Notes: a model not told the origin generated them from the letters alone. A DNA stretch of 64,000 nt from Brevibacterium permense (GCF_025506275.1 NZ_QYCP01000092.1:62001-126000); one strand, 5' to 3'; shown: positions 26,597 through 35,541, counted from the first letter of the stretch. Program-made: numbers and translations.

Positions 26597-26602
26597 TAGA
26601 CT
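26597..26602 (+). promoter_or_regulatory. -10 box of ndk
   Basis: TAGACT fits TANNNT and predicts a start about 30 bases before the ndk ATG. Confidence 0.5.
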
Positions 26603-26638
26603 GTGGACCGACGTCCACACGACATTGGAAGGACCGGA

Positions 26639-27058
26639 ATGGAACGTACGCTCATCCTCATCAAGCCCGACGGAGTCGCTCGCGGACTCGTCGGACAGAT
26701 CGTGGCCCGAATCGAAGCCAAGGGCTATGCGATCGACGCCTTGGATCTCCGTTCGGCCACCGCCGCCGAACTGGCAGCCCATTACGCCGAGCACGAAGGC
26801 AAGCCCTTCTACCAGCCGCTGGTCGACTTCATGTCCGAAGGGCCGATCGTCTCGATCATCGCCTCCGGACAGGGCGTCATCCCCGGCTTCCGGTCCCTGG
26901 CCGGCGCCACCGACCCGACGGCAGCTGGTCCCGGCACGATCCGCGGCGATCTCGGTCGCGACTGGGGTGAGAAGGTGCAGAAGAACCTCGTCCACGGATC
27001 CGATTCCACCGAATCGGCCGAACGCGAGATCGGAATCTGGTACCCGGCCGAAGGCTGA
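26639..27058 (+). CDS. ndk: Nucleoside diphosphate kinase
   Basis: A 139-residue enzyme that moves phosphate from ATP to other nucleoside diphosphates through a phosphohistidine. The active His is His119 in NLVHGSDS; KPDGVARGL and GATDPTAAGPGTIRGDLG are the nucleotide-binding and Kpn-loop-adjacent blocks. Length equals the family norm. The ATG at 26639 is preceded by ggaagga; a GTG 36 bases upstream is in frame but lies on the promoter. Confidence 0.95.
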   Translation: MERTLILIKPDGVARGLVGQIVARIEAKGYAIDALDLRSATAAELAAHYAEHEGKPFYQPLVDFMSEGPIVSIIASGQGVIPGFRSLAGATDPTAAGPGTIRGDLGRDWGEKVQKNLVHGSDSTESAEREIGIWYPAEG

Positions 27059-27110
27059 TGACAGGCAGAAGACCGATCGAGGCCGACGTCTGAGCCGAGC
27101 CGGTCGAATA

Positions 27111-27148
27111 AGTGAGGGTGCCCCACCGTTTGGAGGGGCACCCTCACT
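27111..27148. terminator. Bidirectional terminator between ndk and VKOR gene
   Basis: A perfect 14-bp inverted repeat (agtgagggtgcccc and complement) with a 10-base loop lies between the two convergent genes. Confidence 0.75.
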
Positions 27149-27163
27149 GCATCTGATTCATGT

Positions 27164-27811
27164 TCAGAGCAGACTGGAGAAGAACGCCCAGAACTGCACG
27201 ACGATGCAGGCGAAGATGATGAGCATCCACAGCACAGACAGGGCGATGTTCTCCTTCGCCAGGACCCTCAGCACGGCGTTGTCGGCGGCGCGCCGACCGA
27301 AGCCGCCGGTGAGCAGATTGCGGGCGGTGACGGCCATGAACATCGGAATCGTCACGGTCCACACGATGATGCACCACGGGCAGCCGACTCCGATCTTGTA
27401 GATCGAGACGTAGAACAGGAACATCACCAGCGCCACGCCGCAGCCCAGTCCGATGTTCAGTCCCACCATCACCCAGCGGGGCAGCCGGGTGCCGGATAGG
27501 ATGAGCACACCGAGCAGCAGCGGGATGATGAAGGCCGCCACGCCCATGAGCTGATTGGGAAAGCCCAGGAGCTCGGCTTCGGGATGTTCCATGACCGAAC
27601 CGCACGAGAAGAACGGGTTGAGGTCGCACGAGAGCACGACGTCCGGGTTCGCCAGCTTCTCGTACTTCTCCGCCGACAGGGAGAACGAGGCGAGGAAACC
27701 GATGGCAGAGGAGATGACGAGGAAGATCCCGAACGGCACCGATCTGAGCACCCACGACGAGGCGGTGTCGGCGGACTCGAGATCATCGGATTGAGTCGGA
27801 GTGGTGTTCAC
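27164..27811 (-). CDS. Vitamin K epoxide reductase (VKOR) family protein
   Basis: A 215-residue membrane protein that would reoxidise extracytoplasmic thiol oxidases by passing electrons to menaquinone. The four key cysteines are present: loop pair Cys62 and Cys70 (SCDLNPFFSCGSV) and the quinone-side CxxC Cys144-Pro-Trp-Cys147. There are about five membrane helices. It is the stand-alone form without the fused thioredoxin domain seen in some bacteria, so a separate DsbA-like partner must exist elsewhere. Confidence 0.9.
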   Translation of the reverse strand: MNTTPTQSDDLESADTASSWVLRSVPFGIFLVISSAIGFLASFSLSAEKYEKLANPDVVLSCDLNPFFSCGSVMEHPEAELLGFPNQLMGVAAFIIPLLLGVLILSGTRLPRWVMVGLNIGLGCGVALVMFLFYVSIYKIGVGCPWCIIVWTVTIPMFMAVTARNLLTGGFGRRAADNAVLRVLAKENIALSVLWMLIIFACIVVQFWAFFSSLL

Positions 27812-28112
27812 TCCTCAAGAATGCCTGGCTATGTCCCGTGCGGCAAACCCCGTCCCCATCGAAACCTCAGCGCAGAGGCACTTCTGTGACATAATGGTCG
27901 GACGGATACCTGTTCTCACACCGAGCAGGAGAAGTGCCTCCACCGAGTCGAGGGTATGACCTCGCAGGTCGACAACAAGATGAGGCAGCACGGAAGGCCT
28001 ACGCGCTGAGCGCGAGCCGGATGTGCCATCCACAGGTTTCGGTCCATTGCGGACCATGCAAGGATCCGAAGATCCGTACGGTGTGGACGGCGTCTTCGGA
28101 CTGGGAGATACG
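27812..28112 (+). promoter_or_regulatory. Long leader and promoter region of the RNase E/G gene
   Basis: This 301-base gap between divergent genes has a CATAAT -10 candidate at 27890-27895. GAGGCACTTCT (27875-27885) and AGAAGTGCCTC (27930-27940) are perfect 11-bp inverted arms that enclose it. If the -10 box is used, the leader is about 210 bases. Long 5' leaders on RNase E genes elsewhere serve autoregulation; that role here is inferred. Confidence 0.4.
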
Positions 28113-31100
28113 ATGAACGATACCGACGGCACAGAGTCGACAGACCCGACCGAAGGCATTCTCGCGGACCTCGCGAATCTGCAGCAGTCGGCGGGTGCCA
28201 AGAACGCCGAACACGAGGATGTCGACGACAGCGTGCGTGCGCGCCTCGATGACATCGCCGAGGCGGCCGAGTCGCTGCGTATCGGCGATGCCGATGACAG
28301 CGACGACGAGGAGGACGAAGAACCGACCCCTCGCCGAGGCGGGCAGAAGTCCGCACGCGATGCCGTGGCCAATCGGGGACTCGTCTTCGAGGAGTTCGTC
28401 CGCGGAGACTCGGACGACGATGACGATGATCACGACGACGCTGACAATGCCGATGGCGACGACGAGGACGATGAGTCCGATGCTGCGTCGCAGGCAGCGC
28501 CGAGCTTCGACCCGCGCAATCCCTTCGCGGCCCCGGCCGCTCCGGCTGCCGCACCCGAACCCCGCACCACTCCAGCCGTGCCCTATGACGGCGGCCTGAT
28601 CTTCCAGGTGCCGAAGGCCGAACACGCCGAGGTCATCACGATCGAAGACGATGACTCCGACGACGACTGGGATGATTCCCACGACTCCGACGGCGACACG
28701 TCGTCCTCACAGGAGAACCGCCAGAACGACCGCGGTGAGGACGATTCCTCCAACGGTCCGCGCCGGCGGCGAGGCGGCCGCGGGCGCCGATCGCGCAATC
28801 GCGATGACTCCCACGACGATTCCTCGGACTCCGACGACGACTCGAAGGACTCCGAGGACGACTCGAAGGACTCCGCCGGCAACCAGGACGCGAAGTCGTC
28901 GAAGCGGGGATCTCGGTCGAGCAATCGCGGTTCGAAGCGCTCGGATGCGGACGCCGAGGACTCACATTCGAAGTCGGATCATCAAGATTCCGATCACAAG
29001 GAGAACGACCACAGGGACTCCGACGATTCGGATTCGGACGATGGTGATGACGACTCCGACGGCGGTTCGCGCCGTCGCCGCCGTCGCCGGTCTCGCACCC
29101 GCAGCACCGACCGCGACGAAGTCACCTCGCTCAAGGGTTCGACCCGCCTCGAGGCAAAGCGCCAGCGTCGTAAGGAGGGCCGCGAAGCCGGACGTCGCCG
29201 CCCCATCATCACCGAAGCCGAATTCCTCGCTCGACGTGAGTCCGTCGAGCGGACCATGCTGGTGCGGGAGAGCGGCGACCAGACTCAACTCGTTGTCGTC
29301 GAAGACGGGATCGCTGTCGAGCACTACCTCAAGGAGAACCGTCAGCAGTCCTCGCTCATCGGCAACGTCTACCTGGGCAAGGTCCAGAACGTGCTGCCGA
29401 GCATGGAGGCGGCATTCATCGACATCGGCAAGGGCCGGAACGCCGTGCTCTACGCCGGTGAAGTCAACTGGGACGCCCTCGGCATGGACGGCAAGGCGCG
29501 GCGCATCGAAACCGCGCTGAGCCCCGGAGATGCCGTGCTCGTGCAGGTGACGAAGGATCCGATCGGACACAAGGGCGCCCGCCTGACCAGCCAGATCTCT
29601 CTGCCCGGGCGGTTCCTCGTCTACGTTCCCGGCAATTCGATGACCGGAATCTCGAGGAAACTGCCCGACAACGAACGCTCACGACTGAAGAAGCTGCTCA
29701 AACAGCTCGTCGGCGATTCGAACGGCGTCATCGTGCGCACCGCTGCCGAGGGCGCCACCGACTCCGATCTCTCGCGTGATGTCGAACGTCTCGCCAAACG
29801 GTGGGAGACGATCGAGAAGAAGTCGAAGTCGACGAAGGTGCTGGCCCCACAGCTGCTCTACAGCGAGCCGGACATGATCGTGCGCATCATCCGTGATGTC
29901 TTCAACGAGGACTTCAGCTCGCTCGTCATCGACGGCGACGGCGCATGGAACACCATCCACGAGTACGTCGAATCCGTCGCCCCGGACCTGCTCGATCGCG
30001 TCCACAGCTACAACGAGGACGAGGACATCTTCGACCACTACCGGATCGAAGAGCAGGTCCAGAAGGCGCTGCAGCGCACGGTCAACCTGCCCTCGGGAGG
30101 TTCACTCGTCATCGACCGCACCGAAGCGATGACGGTCGTCGATGTCAACACCGGCAAGTTCACCGGCTCCGGGGGCAATCTCGAGGAGACGGTGACCCGC
30201 AACAACCTCGAAGCCGCTGAGGAGGTCATCCGGCAGATCCGCCTGCGCGACATCGGCGGAATCATCGTCGTCGACTTCATCGACATGGTGCTCGAGTCCA
30301 ACCGCGACCTTGTGGTGCGCCGCCTCGTCGAGTGCCTCGGTCGCGATCGGACGAAGCATCAGGTGGCAGAAGTGACATCGCTGGGACTCGTGCAGATGAC
30401 GCGCAAGCGCATCGGCACCGGGCTCGCCGAATCCCTAGTCAGCGCCGGTGAAGACCTCACCGGCCGTGGACTGCTTCTGCCGGGTTCGGAAGAAGACGGA
30501 TCGAAGGCGCACCGCGGCGGCCGCTCGTCGAACCACGACAACCGCCGTGACCGCAAGCGCCGGGTAGACTCAGGCTCGAAGTCCAAGCACAATGAGTCCG
30601 AGTCGACAGATGAGACAGTGTCATCGGACGCTTCTCGGTCAGCCGTCGCCGCGATCGCGAAGGCCACCCTGAAGAAGGATGATGCCGATTCGCCCGAATC
30701 GACGTCCGACGCTCAGACTCAGTCCGATGATTCGGCGAACAACGGCGAGAACGGCAAGTCCCGATCGCGTTCACGGAACGGCCGGCGACGTTCGCGCTCG
30801 AGCCGGAGCGACGACTCGCAGGCCGAGACGCCCGACGAGAAGCCCAGTGGCAACGAGAAGTCGAACGGTGCTGAGCACACACCGGCGGAAGCGGCGCCTG
30901 CGAACGAGCAGACACAGTCCGCTGAACAGAAGCCGGCAGTCGTGCAGAAGCCGGTCGCAGATGAGCCGAAGGATCTGCCGTTGATGATCGGCGCGGACAG
31001 CGAGACGAAGGTTGCCGCCGCTGAACCGGTCAAGAGCACTCCGGCGAAGAAGCGCGAACCGGCGAAGAGGGCCCCTGCCCTCAAGCAGGAGCAGCTGCCC

Positions 31101-31130
31101 ACCTCGTTCGTCATCATCGGTGAGGACTGA
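28113..31130 (+). CDS. rne: Ribonuclease E/G
   Basis: A 1005-residue endoribonuclease of RNA decay and rRNA/tRNA processing. Residues 1 to about 350 are acidic, Ser/Asp-rich and punctuated by basic patches, a disordered extension usual in Actinobacteria. The catalytic core follows: S1 RNA-binding domain (YLGKVQNVLPSMEAAFIDIG), the 5'-sensor region, and the DNase I-like subdomain with VVDVNTGKFTG and GGIIVVDFIDM supplying the metal-binding Asp residues. The expected zinc-link CPxCxGxG is absent: the aligned place reads SAGEDLTGRGLLL. A second disordered tail ends in Lys/Pro-rich repeats. The ATG at 28113 has gggag upstream and fits the acidic start. Confidence 0.92.
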   Translation: MNDTDGTESTDPTEGILADLANLQQSAGAKNAEHEDVDDSVRARLDDIAEAAESLRIGDADDSDDEEDEEPTPRRGGQKSARDAVANRGLVFEEFVRGDSDDDDDDHDDADNADGDDEDDESDAASQAAPSFDPRNPFAAPAAPAAAPEPRTTPAVPYDGGLIFQVPKAEHAEVITIEDDDSDDDWDDSHDSDGDTSSSQENRQNDRGEDDSSNGPRRRRGGRGRRSRNRDDSHDDSSDSDDDSKDSEDDSKDSAGNQDAKSSKRGSRSSNRGSKRSDADAEDSHSKSDHQDSDHKENDHRDSDDSDSDDGDDDSDGGSRRRRRRRSRTRSTDRDEVTSLKGSTRLEAKRQRRKEGREAGRRRPIITEAEFLARRESVERTMLVRESGDQTQLVVVEDGIAVEHYLKENRQQSSLIGNVYLGKVQNVLPSMEAAFIDIGKGRNAVLYAGEVNWDALGMDGKARRIETALSPGDAVLVQVTKDPIGHKGARLTSQISLPGRFLVYVPGNSMTGISRKLPDNERSRLKKLLKQLVGDSNGVIVRTAAEGATDSDLSRDVERLAKRWETIEKKSKSTKVLAPQLLYSEPDMIVRIIRDVFNEDFSSLVIDGDGAWNTIHEYVESVAPDLLDRVHSYNEDEDIFDHYRIEEQVQKALQRTVNLPSGGSLVIDRTEAMTVVDVNTGKFTGSGGNLEETVTRNNLEAAEEVIRQIRLRDIGGIIVVDFIDMVLESNRDLVVRRLVECLGRDRTKHQVAEVTSLGLVQMTRKRIGTGLAESLVSAGEDLTGRGLLLPGSEEDGSKAHRGGRSSNHDNRRDRKRRVDSGSKSKHNESESTDETVSSDASRSAVAAIAKATLKKDDADSPESTSDAQTQSDDSANNGENGKSRSRSRNGRRRSRSSRSDDSQAETPDEKPSGNEKSNGAEHTPAEAAPANEQTQSAEQKPAVVQKPVADEPKDLPLMIGADSETKVAAAEPVKSTPAKKREPAKRAPALKQEQLPTSFVIIGED

Positions 31131-31156
31131 ACGCCTCTCGTGAGCTGAGACAGAAG

Positions 31157-31195
31157 ACAGCGCTCCGCCGACGGATGACGTCGACGGGGCGCTGT
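31157..31195. terminator. Terminator between the RNase E/G and SPFH genes
   Basis: ACAGCGC and GCGCTGT arms are extended to 16 positions with one G-T pair and one mismatch. It lies between two convergent genes and could serve both. Confidence 0.6.
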
Positions 31196-31223
31196 CGTGT
31201 GCGGTACACCCAGCTCCGGGAGC

Positions 31224-32615
31224 TCAGCCTGCCGACTGCTGATTGCGGGTGGTGCTGATCGTCGGCTGTGCGGCCTGGTCACCGCAGAGGACGATCATCA
31301 GGTTCGATACGAGGTCGCTTCGTTCGGTCTGTCCGAGCCTGACGATCTGGCGTCCTTCGATCTCCTCGATCGCCGTCTCGACCATTCCCACAGCTCCTTC
31401 GACGATGAGCTGACGGGCAGCGACGACGGCCGTGGCCTGTTGCCGCTGGAGCATGGCACGGGCGATCTCCGGGGCGTAAGCCAATTGGGTGATGCGCGAT
31501 TCGATGATCGTTACGCCCGCAGCCATGACCCGGGCAGCGACTTCATCGGAGAGCCGCGACGTGATCTCGTCGGCGTTGTCACGCAGCGACATGCGGCCGG
31601 GATCCGACGAATCGTAGGCATAGGAGTTGGCGATGTGCCGAACCGCGGTCTCTGCCTGGATGGCGACGAACTCTTCGAAATCATCGACCTCGAACATCGC
31701 CTGTGCGGTATCGCGGACCTGCCAGACGACCACGGCGCCGATCTCGATCGGATTGCCATCGTGGTCATTGACCTTCAGCGTCGAGGTCTCATGGTTGCGG
31801 ATGCGCGTCGAGATCTGATCCTTCGTGTAGAAGGGATTGACGAATCGCAGACCCGACTGCCTGACCGTTCCGACGTACTTGCCGTAGAGCTGGAGGACGA
31901 CGGCATGTCCGGGCGCGACCGAGGTGCATCCCTTGAACAGGAACATCGACGCGATGAAGAAGAGGACGGCGACGATGAAGAGGATGACCCCGACGACGGC
32001 TTGGGCGAAGGTCATGACGAACCCGATGATGCCCAGCAGCACGGCGGCGAGCAGGAGGACGATGGCGCCGACGATGGCAAAGTAGCCCGAGACACCGCCT
32101 GCCGGCTTCTCTCGGACACGTTCGCCATCGGGGGAGACGATGCGGGTGGGGGCCGAATTCGGCCGGCCCGGGTCCGATGTCCCTCTGCGGGGACCCGACG
32201 TCTGAGCCGAGTGGCGACCGGGACCACGGTTCGGTGCCTGGGCTGGAACAGGTCCGGAGCCGAGGGCCTGACCTGAACCGTCGGGTTGTCCGGCCGAGCG
32301 ACGATTCTGCGGCGCCGGTGGCAGCGGGGCGCCTTCACGGTGGTGGGGCGGTGCACCGGTGTTCGCCTGGGCACCGGCCGGCGGACCATACGGTGCCGTC
32401 GACCCCGAACCGCCGATCGCTCCGGACTGAGCGCCCTGCGAACCATAGTGCCCATTGGGATTCGTCACTGCCTCGGCCCCGGGGTACGCCGCGGGCTGAC
32501 TGTGGCCGGTCTGGATATGCGTGCTCGGGTCACCACTGGGGACGGGGCCGCGATCGGGGGTCTGGTTCGACGGTCGATTCGGCTGCTGACCGGGCTGCTG
32601 GGCATTCTGAGTCAT
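31224..32615 (-). CDS. SPFH/Band 7 domain membrane protein with Pro/Gln-rich N-terminus
   Basis: A 463-residue protein. Residues 1-165 are rich in Pro, Gln, Gly and Ala and probably disordered. Two hydrophobic segments lie around 175-235. The SPFH domain follows (about 245-420), starting VAPGHAVVLQLYGKYVGTVRQSGLRFVNPF and including DEVAARVMAAGVTIIESRITQLAYAPEIA. Such proteins form large membrane microdomain scaffolds. The typical partner NfeD is not next to it. It converges with the RNase E/G gene and is divergent from the alanine symporter. Confidence 0.85.
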   Translation of the reverse strand: MTQNAQQPGQQPNRPSNQTPDRGPVPSGDPSTHIQTGHSQPAAYPGAEAVTNPNGHYGSQGAQSGAIGGSGSTAPYGPPAGAQANTGAPPHHREGAPLPPAPQNRRSAGQPDGSGQALGSGPVPAQAPNRGPGRHSAQTSGPRRGTSDPGRPNSAPTRIVSPDGERVREKPAGGVSGYFAIVGAIVLLLAAVLLGIIGFVMTFAQAVVGVILFIVAVLFFIASMFLFKGCTSVAPGHAVVLQLYGKYVGTVRQSGLRFVNPFYTKDQISTRIRNHETSTLKVNDHDGNPIEIGAVVVWQVRDTAQAMFEVDDFEEFVAIQAETAVRHIANSYAYDSSDPGRMSLRDNADEITSRLSDEVAARVMAAGVTIIESRITQLAYAPEIARAMLQRQQATAVVAARQLIVEGAVGMVETAIEEIEGRQIVRLGQTERSDLVSNLMIVLCGDQAAQPTISTTRNQQSAG

Positions 32616-32719
32616 GCTCCCAGTCTAGGCCAGGTAATGAGACGCGAATCTCAAATAGCCGAGGAAGACCCTATTTGGTAACGGTTCGATAACTGAACGG
32701 GTGCCACTACATGGAACGC

Positions 32720-32747
32720 TTGAATGTGACGCAGGTCTCAGTAGGTT
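32720..32747 (+). promoter_or_regulatory. Promoter for leaderless symporter mRNA
   Basis: TTGAAT (32720-32725) and TAGGTT (32742-32747) with a 16-base spacer. The ATG at 32756 lies 8 bases after the -10 box, so transcription probably starts at or next to the start codon. Confidence 0.5.
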
Positions 32748-32755
32748 GTCACACT

Positions 32756-34285
32756 ATGACTGATCTTCATATCTCAGCAGCGCCGGTCTCGCCGGTCGAC
32801 GATGCCATCAATTCCTGGTTCGACCCGATCGCCACATGGTTCGGCAGCATCATCTTCTTCCCGATCACCATCGGAGCGATCTCGTTTCCCTTCGTCGTCC
32901 TGTGGCTGATCTTCGCGGCAGCCGTCTTCACCGTGTACTTCGGCTTCATCCAAGCGCGAGGTGCGAAGCTGTCGCTCGAGATCATCCGCGGAAAGTTCTC
33001 CTCGAAGTCCGACCCGGGCGAGGTCACCCACTTCCAAGCCCTGGCCTCCGCCCTGTCGGGAACCGTGGGCCTCGGCAACATCGCCGGTGTCGGCGTGGCT
33101 ATCGCGCTCGGCGGCCCCGGAGCGACCTTCTGGATGATTGTCGCCGGCCTGCTCGGCATGTGCACTAAGTTCGTCGAATGCACCCTCGGGGTGAAGTACC
33201 GTGAGATCGACGAGAACGGAGTCGTCCACGGCGGGCCGTTCAAGTACCTCCCCGTTGCGTTCCGACGCTTCTCGAAGCCCGTGGCGACCGCTCTGACCGG
33301 ACTCTTCGCCATCGCGATCCTCATCTTCGGTGTCGTCGGCGGCGGCATGTTCCAGGCCAATCAGACCTTCGCCCAGGTCCGCACCGCCACCGGCGGCGAT
33401 GACGGCTTCCTGGCCGGCCCCTTTGCCTCACTCGTGTTCGGGCTCATCTTCGCGGGACTCGTGGCCCTGGTGATCCTCGGCGGCATCCGCTCGATCGCAA
33501 AGGTGACCGACAAGCTGGTTCCCGGGATGGCCATCTTCTACGTCGTCTCGTGCCTCCTCGTGCTCGGGCTCAACTACGCGAACATCCCGAATGCCATCGG
33601 CGAGATCTTCGCCGGGGCCTTCAACCCGCAGGGCGTGGCCGGCGGCATCGTCGGTGTCATGATCATCGGCTTCCAGCGTTCGGCGTTCTCGAACGAGGCG
33701 GGCATCGGCTCCGCAGCCATCGCGCACTCCGCAGTCAGGACTCGTCGCCCGATCTCCGAAGGATTCGTCGCACTGCTCGAGCCCTTCATCGACACGGTGA
33801 TCGTCTGCACCATGACCGCGCTGACGATCATCGTGGCCAACCAGGCCTCTTACCGCAACGACCTCGGTGAAGGTGAGATCGGCGGTGTCGCCCTCGCCTC
33901 GGACGCCTTCTCCACCGTCGCCTCGTGGTACCCGATCCTGCTGGCCATCGCCGTTGCCCTCTTCGCGTTCTCCACCCTCATCACATGGGCATACTACGGA
34001 GAACGGGCGTGGAGCTATCTGTTCGGGCGTTCGAAGGCCACGATCATGATCTTCCGTACTCTCGTCTGCATCTTCGTCGTCGTCGGCTGCATCGCCAGCT
34101 TCTCCAAGGTCGTCGAATTCGCCGATGCGGCCCTGTTCATGTGCGCCTTCATCAACATCCTCGGCCTCTACATGCTCATGCCGGTGGTCAAGAAGGAGAT
34201 GAAGAAGTACCTCGCCGACCGCAGGGCCGGTACGTTGAACGACCCGGACACCGCCGACGCCGTCCCGGTCGAAGAACCCGCCTGA
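32756..34285 (+). CDS. Sodium:alanine symporter (AGCS) family transporter
   Basis: A 509-residue membrane protein with about 11 helices. Family text includes ALSGTVGLGNIAGVGVAIALGGPGATFWM (sodium/substrate site), GGGMFQANQ and AFSNEAGIGSAAIAHSAV. It imports alanine or glycine with Na+, which suits the Na+ gradient maintained by the Mrp antiporter further on. The ATG at 32756 was preferred to one 45 bases upstream because no ribosome binding site is seen before either, and the promoter position favours a leaderless message from 32756. Confidence 0.88.
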   Translation: MTDLHISAAPVSPVDDAINSWFDPIATWFGSIIFFPITIGAISFPFVVLWLIFAAAVFTVYFGFIQARGAKLSLEIIRGKFSSKSDPGEVTHFQALASALSGTVGLGNIAGVGVAIALGGPGATFWMIVAGLLGMCTKFVECTLGVKYREIDENGVVHGGPFKYLPVAFRRFSKPVATALTGLFAIAILIFGVVGGGMFQANQTFAQVRTATGGDDGFLAGPFASLVFGLIFAGLVALVILGGIRSIAKVTDKLVPGMAIFYVVSCLLVLGLNYANIPNAIGEIFAGAFNPQGVAGGIVGVMIIGFQRSAFSNEAGIGSAAIAHSAVRTRRPISEGFVALLEPFIDTVIVCTMTALTIIVANQASYRNDLGEGEIGGVALASDAFSTVASWYPILLAIAVALFAFSTLITWAYYGERAWSYLFGRSKATIMIFRTLVCIFVVVGCIASFSKVVEFADAALFMCAFINILGLYMLMPVVKKEMKKYLADRRAGTLNDPDTADAVPVEEPA

Positions 34286-34333
34286 GAATCTCGAGCTCCG
34301 GCTCGCAGCGAAGGAAGCTGCCGCGACCAAGGC

Positions 34334-34373
34334 TGTCTGTGCGCCGCGCCCATACGGACGCGGCGCACAGACA
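34334..34373 (+). terminator. Terminator after the AGCS symporter
   Basis: A perfect 15-bp inverted repeat (tgtctgtgcgccgcg and complement) around a 10-base loop, 48 bases after the stop. Confidence 0.75.
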
Positions 34374-34387
34374 GGTTCGGGCGTCGA

Positions 34388-34393
34388 TAGACT
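34388..34393 (+). promoter_or_regulatory. -10 box for leaderless chorismate mutase mRNA
   Basis: TAGACT ends 6 bases before the GTG at 34400. The start codon would be at the transcript 5' end. Confidence 0.5.
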
Positions 34394-34399
34394 GGGGGC

Positions 34400-34717
34400 G
34401 TGGATGAGAACAGAGATGACAGAACACGCGCAGTCGAACGGCTGCAGGAGCTGCGAGGCAGCATCGACAACATCGATGCCTCCCTCGTTCACCTGCTCGC
34501 CGAGCGCTTCAAACTCACCGAACGCGTCGGCGAACTCAAAGCCGACCACGGTCTGCCCCCGGCCGACGAGTCTCGGGAAGCCAGGCAGGTCGCCCGACTG
34601 CGAGAACTCGCCGAGGAGTCCCATCTTGATCCGGAGTTCGCAGAGAAGTTCCTGGCGTTCATCGTCGCCGAGGTCATCCGCCGGCACGAGCGCATCGCGG
34701 AGACGCGCGAAAGCTGA
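34400..34717 (+). CDS. Chorismate mutase type II (AroQ class)
   Basis: A 105-residue all-helical enzyme converting chorismate to prephenate for Phe and Tyr synthesis. The N-terminal helix ERLQELRGSIDNIDASLVHLLAERF has the Arg and Asp pattern of AroQ domains, followed by the Lys helix (ERVGELKADHGLP) and a third helix ending with RRHERIAE. It is a single-domain form without fused prephenate dehydratase or dehydrogenase. No signal peptide, so cytoplasmic. The GTG start lies directly after a -10 box, so it is probably translated from a leaderless mRNA. Confidence 0.85.
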   Translation: MDENRDDRTRAVERLQELRGSIDNIDASLVHLLAERFKLTERVGELKADHGLPPADESREARQVARLRELAEESHLDPEFAEKFLAFIVAEVIRRHERIAETRES

Positions 34718-34965
34718 GTCGAAGTGCCCGGGGAGCCGCCTATCTCCGGGAGTGAACGAGAGATGGCTCACAATGGACAGGTCTTCCCCTTGAGCATGGG
34801 CGGCGGGTTTGCCGTTGCTGTGCACTCTCGACTAGAATTGATCGTCGGTGCGCGTGACGCACCACGGCTGGTGATTCCTCTCAATGGGATGTCTGCGGGA
34901 CTCGTTCTGCGGCAGCCAAGGGACAACCGCCGTTCGTTTGTTTTCAACAGAAAGAGGGTTCGACC
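34718..34965 (+). promoter_or_regulatory. rplU promoter and structured leader
   Basis: TTGCCG (34809-34814) and TAGAAT (34833-34838) with an 18-base spacer form a good promoter. The leader is about 120 bases and holds the hairpin GGTGCG/CGCACC (34847-34863) plus further GC-rich pairing up to the ribosome binding site aaagaggg. Ribosomal-protein leaders often bind their own protein; this is only a possibility here. Confidence 0.5.
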
Positions 34966-35274
34966 ATGGTCTATGCCATCGTCCGCGCCGGAGGCCACCA
35001 GGAAAAGGTGAGCGTCGGCGACATCATCACAGTCAACCGAATGAAGGCGAAGGCTGGAGACAGCGTCGAACTCGATGCCGTACTTCTTGTCGACGGTGAG
35101 ACGGTCACGACCGATCCCGACGCTCTGGCGAAGGTCTCGGTCAGCGCTGAGGTCGCCGGTGAATTCCGCGGTCCCAAGATTGTGATCCAGAAGTACAAGA
35201 ACAAGACCGGGTACAAGAAGCGTCAGGGCCACCGCCAGGACCTCACCCGTCTGAAGATCACGAACATCAAGTAA
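34966..35274 (+). CDS. rplU: 50S ribosomal protein L21
   Basis: A 102-residue large-subunit protein. [19 protein letters not shown] is the conserved start and [20 protein letters not shown] the L21 signature that contacts 23S rRNA. rpmA follows after 15 bases, the universal pairing. Length is the family norm. Confidence 0.97.
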   Translation: MVYAIVRAGGHQEKVSVGDIITVNRMKAKAGDSVELDAVLLVDGETVTTDPDALAKVSVSAEVAGEFRGPKIVIQKYKNKTGYKKRQGHRQDLTRLKITNIK

Positions 35275-35289
35275 GAGGAGACTTCTCAC

Positions 35290-35541
35290 ATGGCAAGCAA
35301 AAAGGGAGTCAGCTCGACCCGCAACGGTCGCGACTCGAACCCACAGTACCTCGGCGTGAAGCGCTTCGGCGGCCAGGCCGTCAAGGCCGGCGAGATCATC
35401 GTCCGCCAGCGCGGAACCAAGTTCCACCCCGGAGCCAATGTCGGCCGTGGAGGAGACGATACCCTCTTCGCTCTGACCGCCGGTGCCGTGGAATTCGGAA
35501 CCCGCAACGGTCGCAAGATCGTCAACATCGTCGGAGCCTGA
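35290..35541 (+). CDS. rpmA: 50S ribosomal protein L27
   Basis: An 83-residue large-subunit protein reaching the peptidyl transferase centre with its N-terminal arm. [19 protein letters not shown] and [19 protein letters not shown] are the L27 signatures. There is no Firmicutes-type cleavable N-terminal extension. A ribosome binding site (aagaggag) precedes the ATG. Confidence 0.97.
   Translation: MASKKGVSSTRNGRDSNPQYLGVKRFGGQAVKAGEIIVRQRGTKFHPGANVGRGGDDTLFALTAGAVEFGTRNGRKIVNIVGA

Noticed and set aside
28113-29220. Foreign origin of the skewed N-terminal part of the RNase E/G gene
   Set aside because: The biased Asp/Ser/Arg composition is normal for actinobacterial RNase E extensions and base composition matches the neighbours.
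34404-34793. A second frame overlapping the chorismate mutase
   Set aside because: Its composition (Ser/Arg/Pro-rich) is typical of a shifted frame; the mutase frame has clear family residues.
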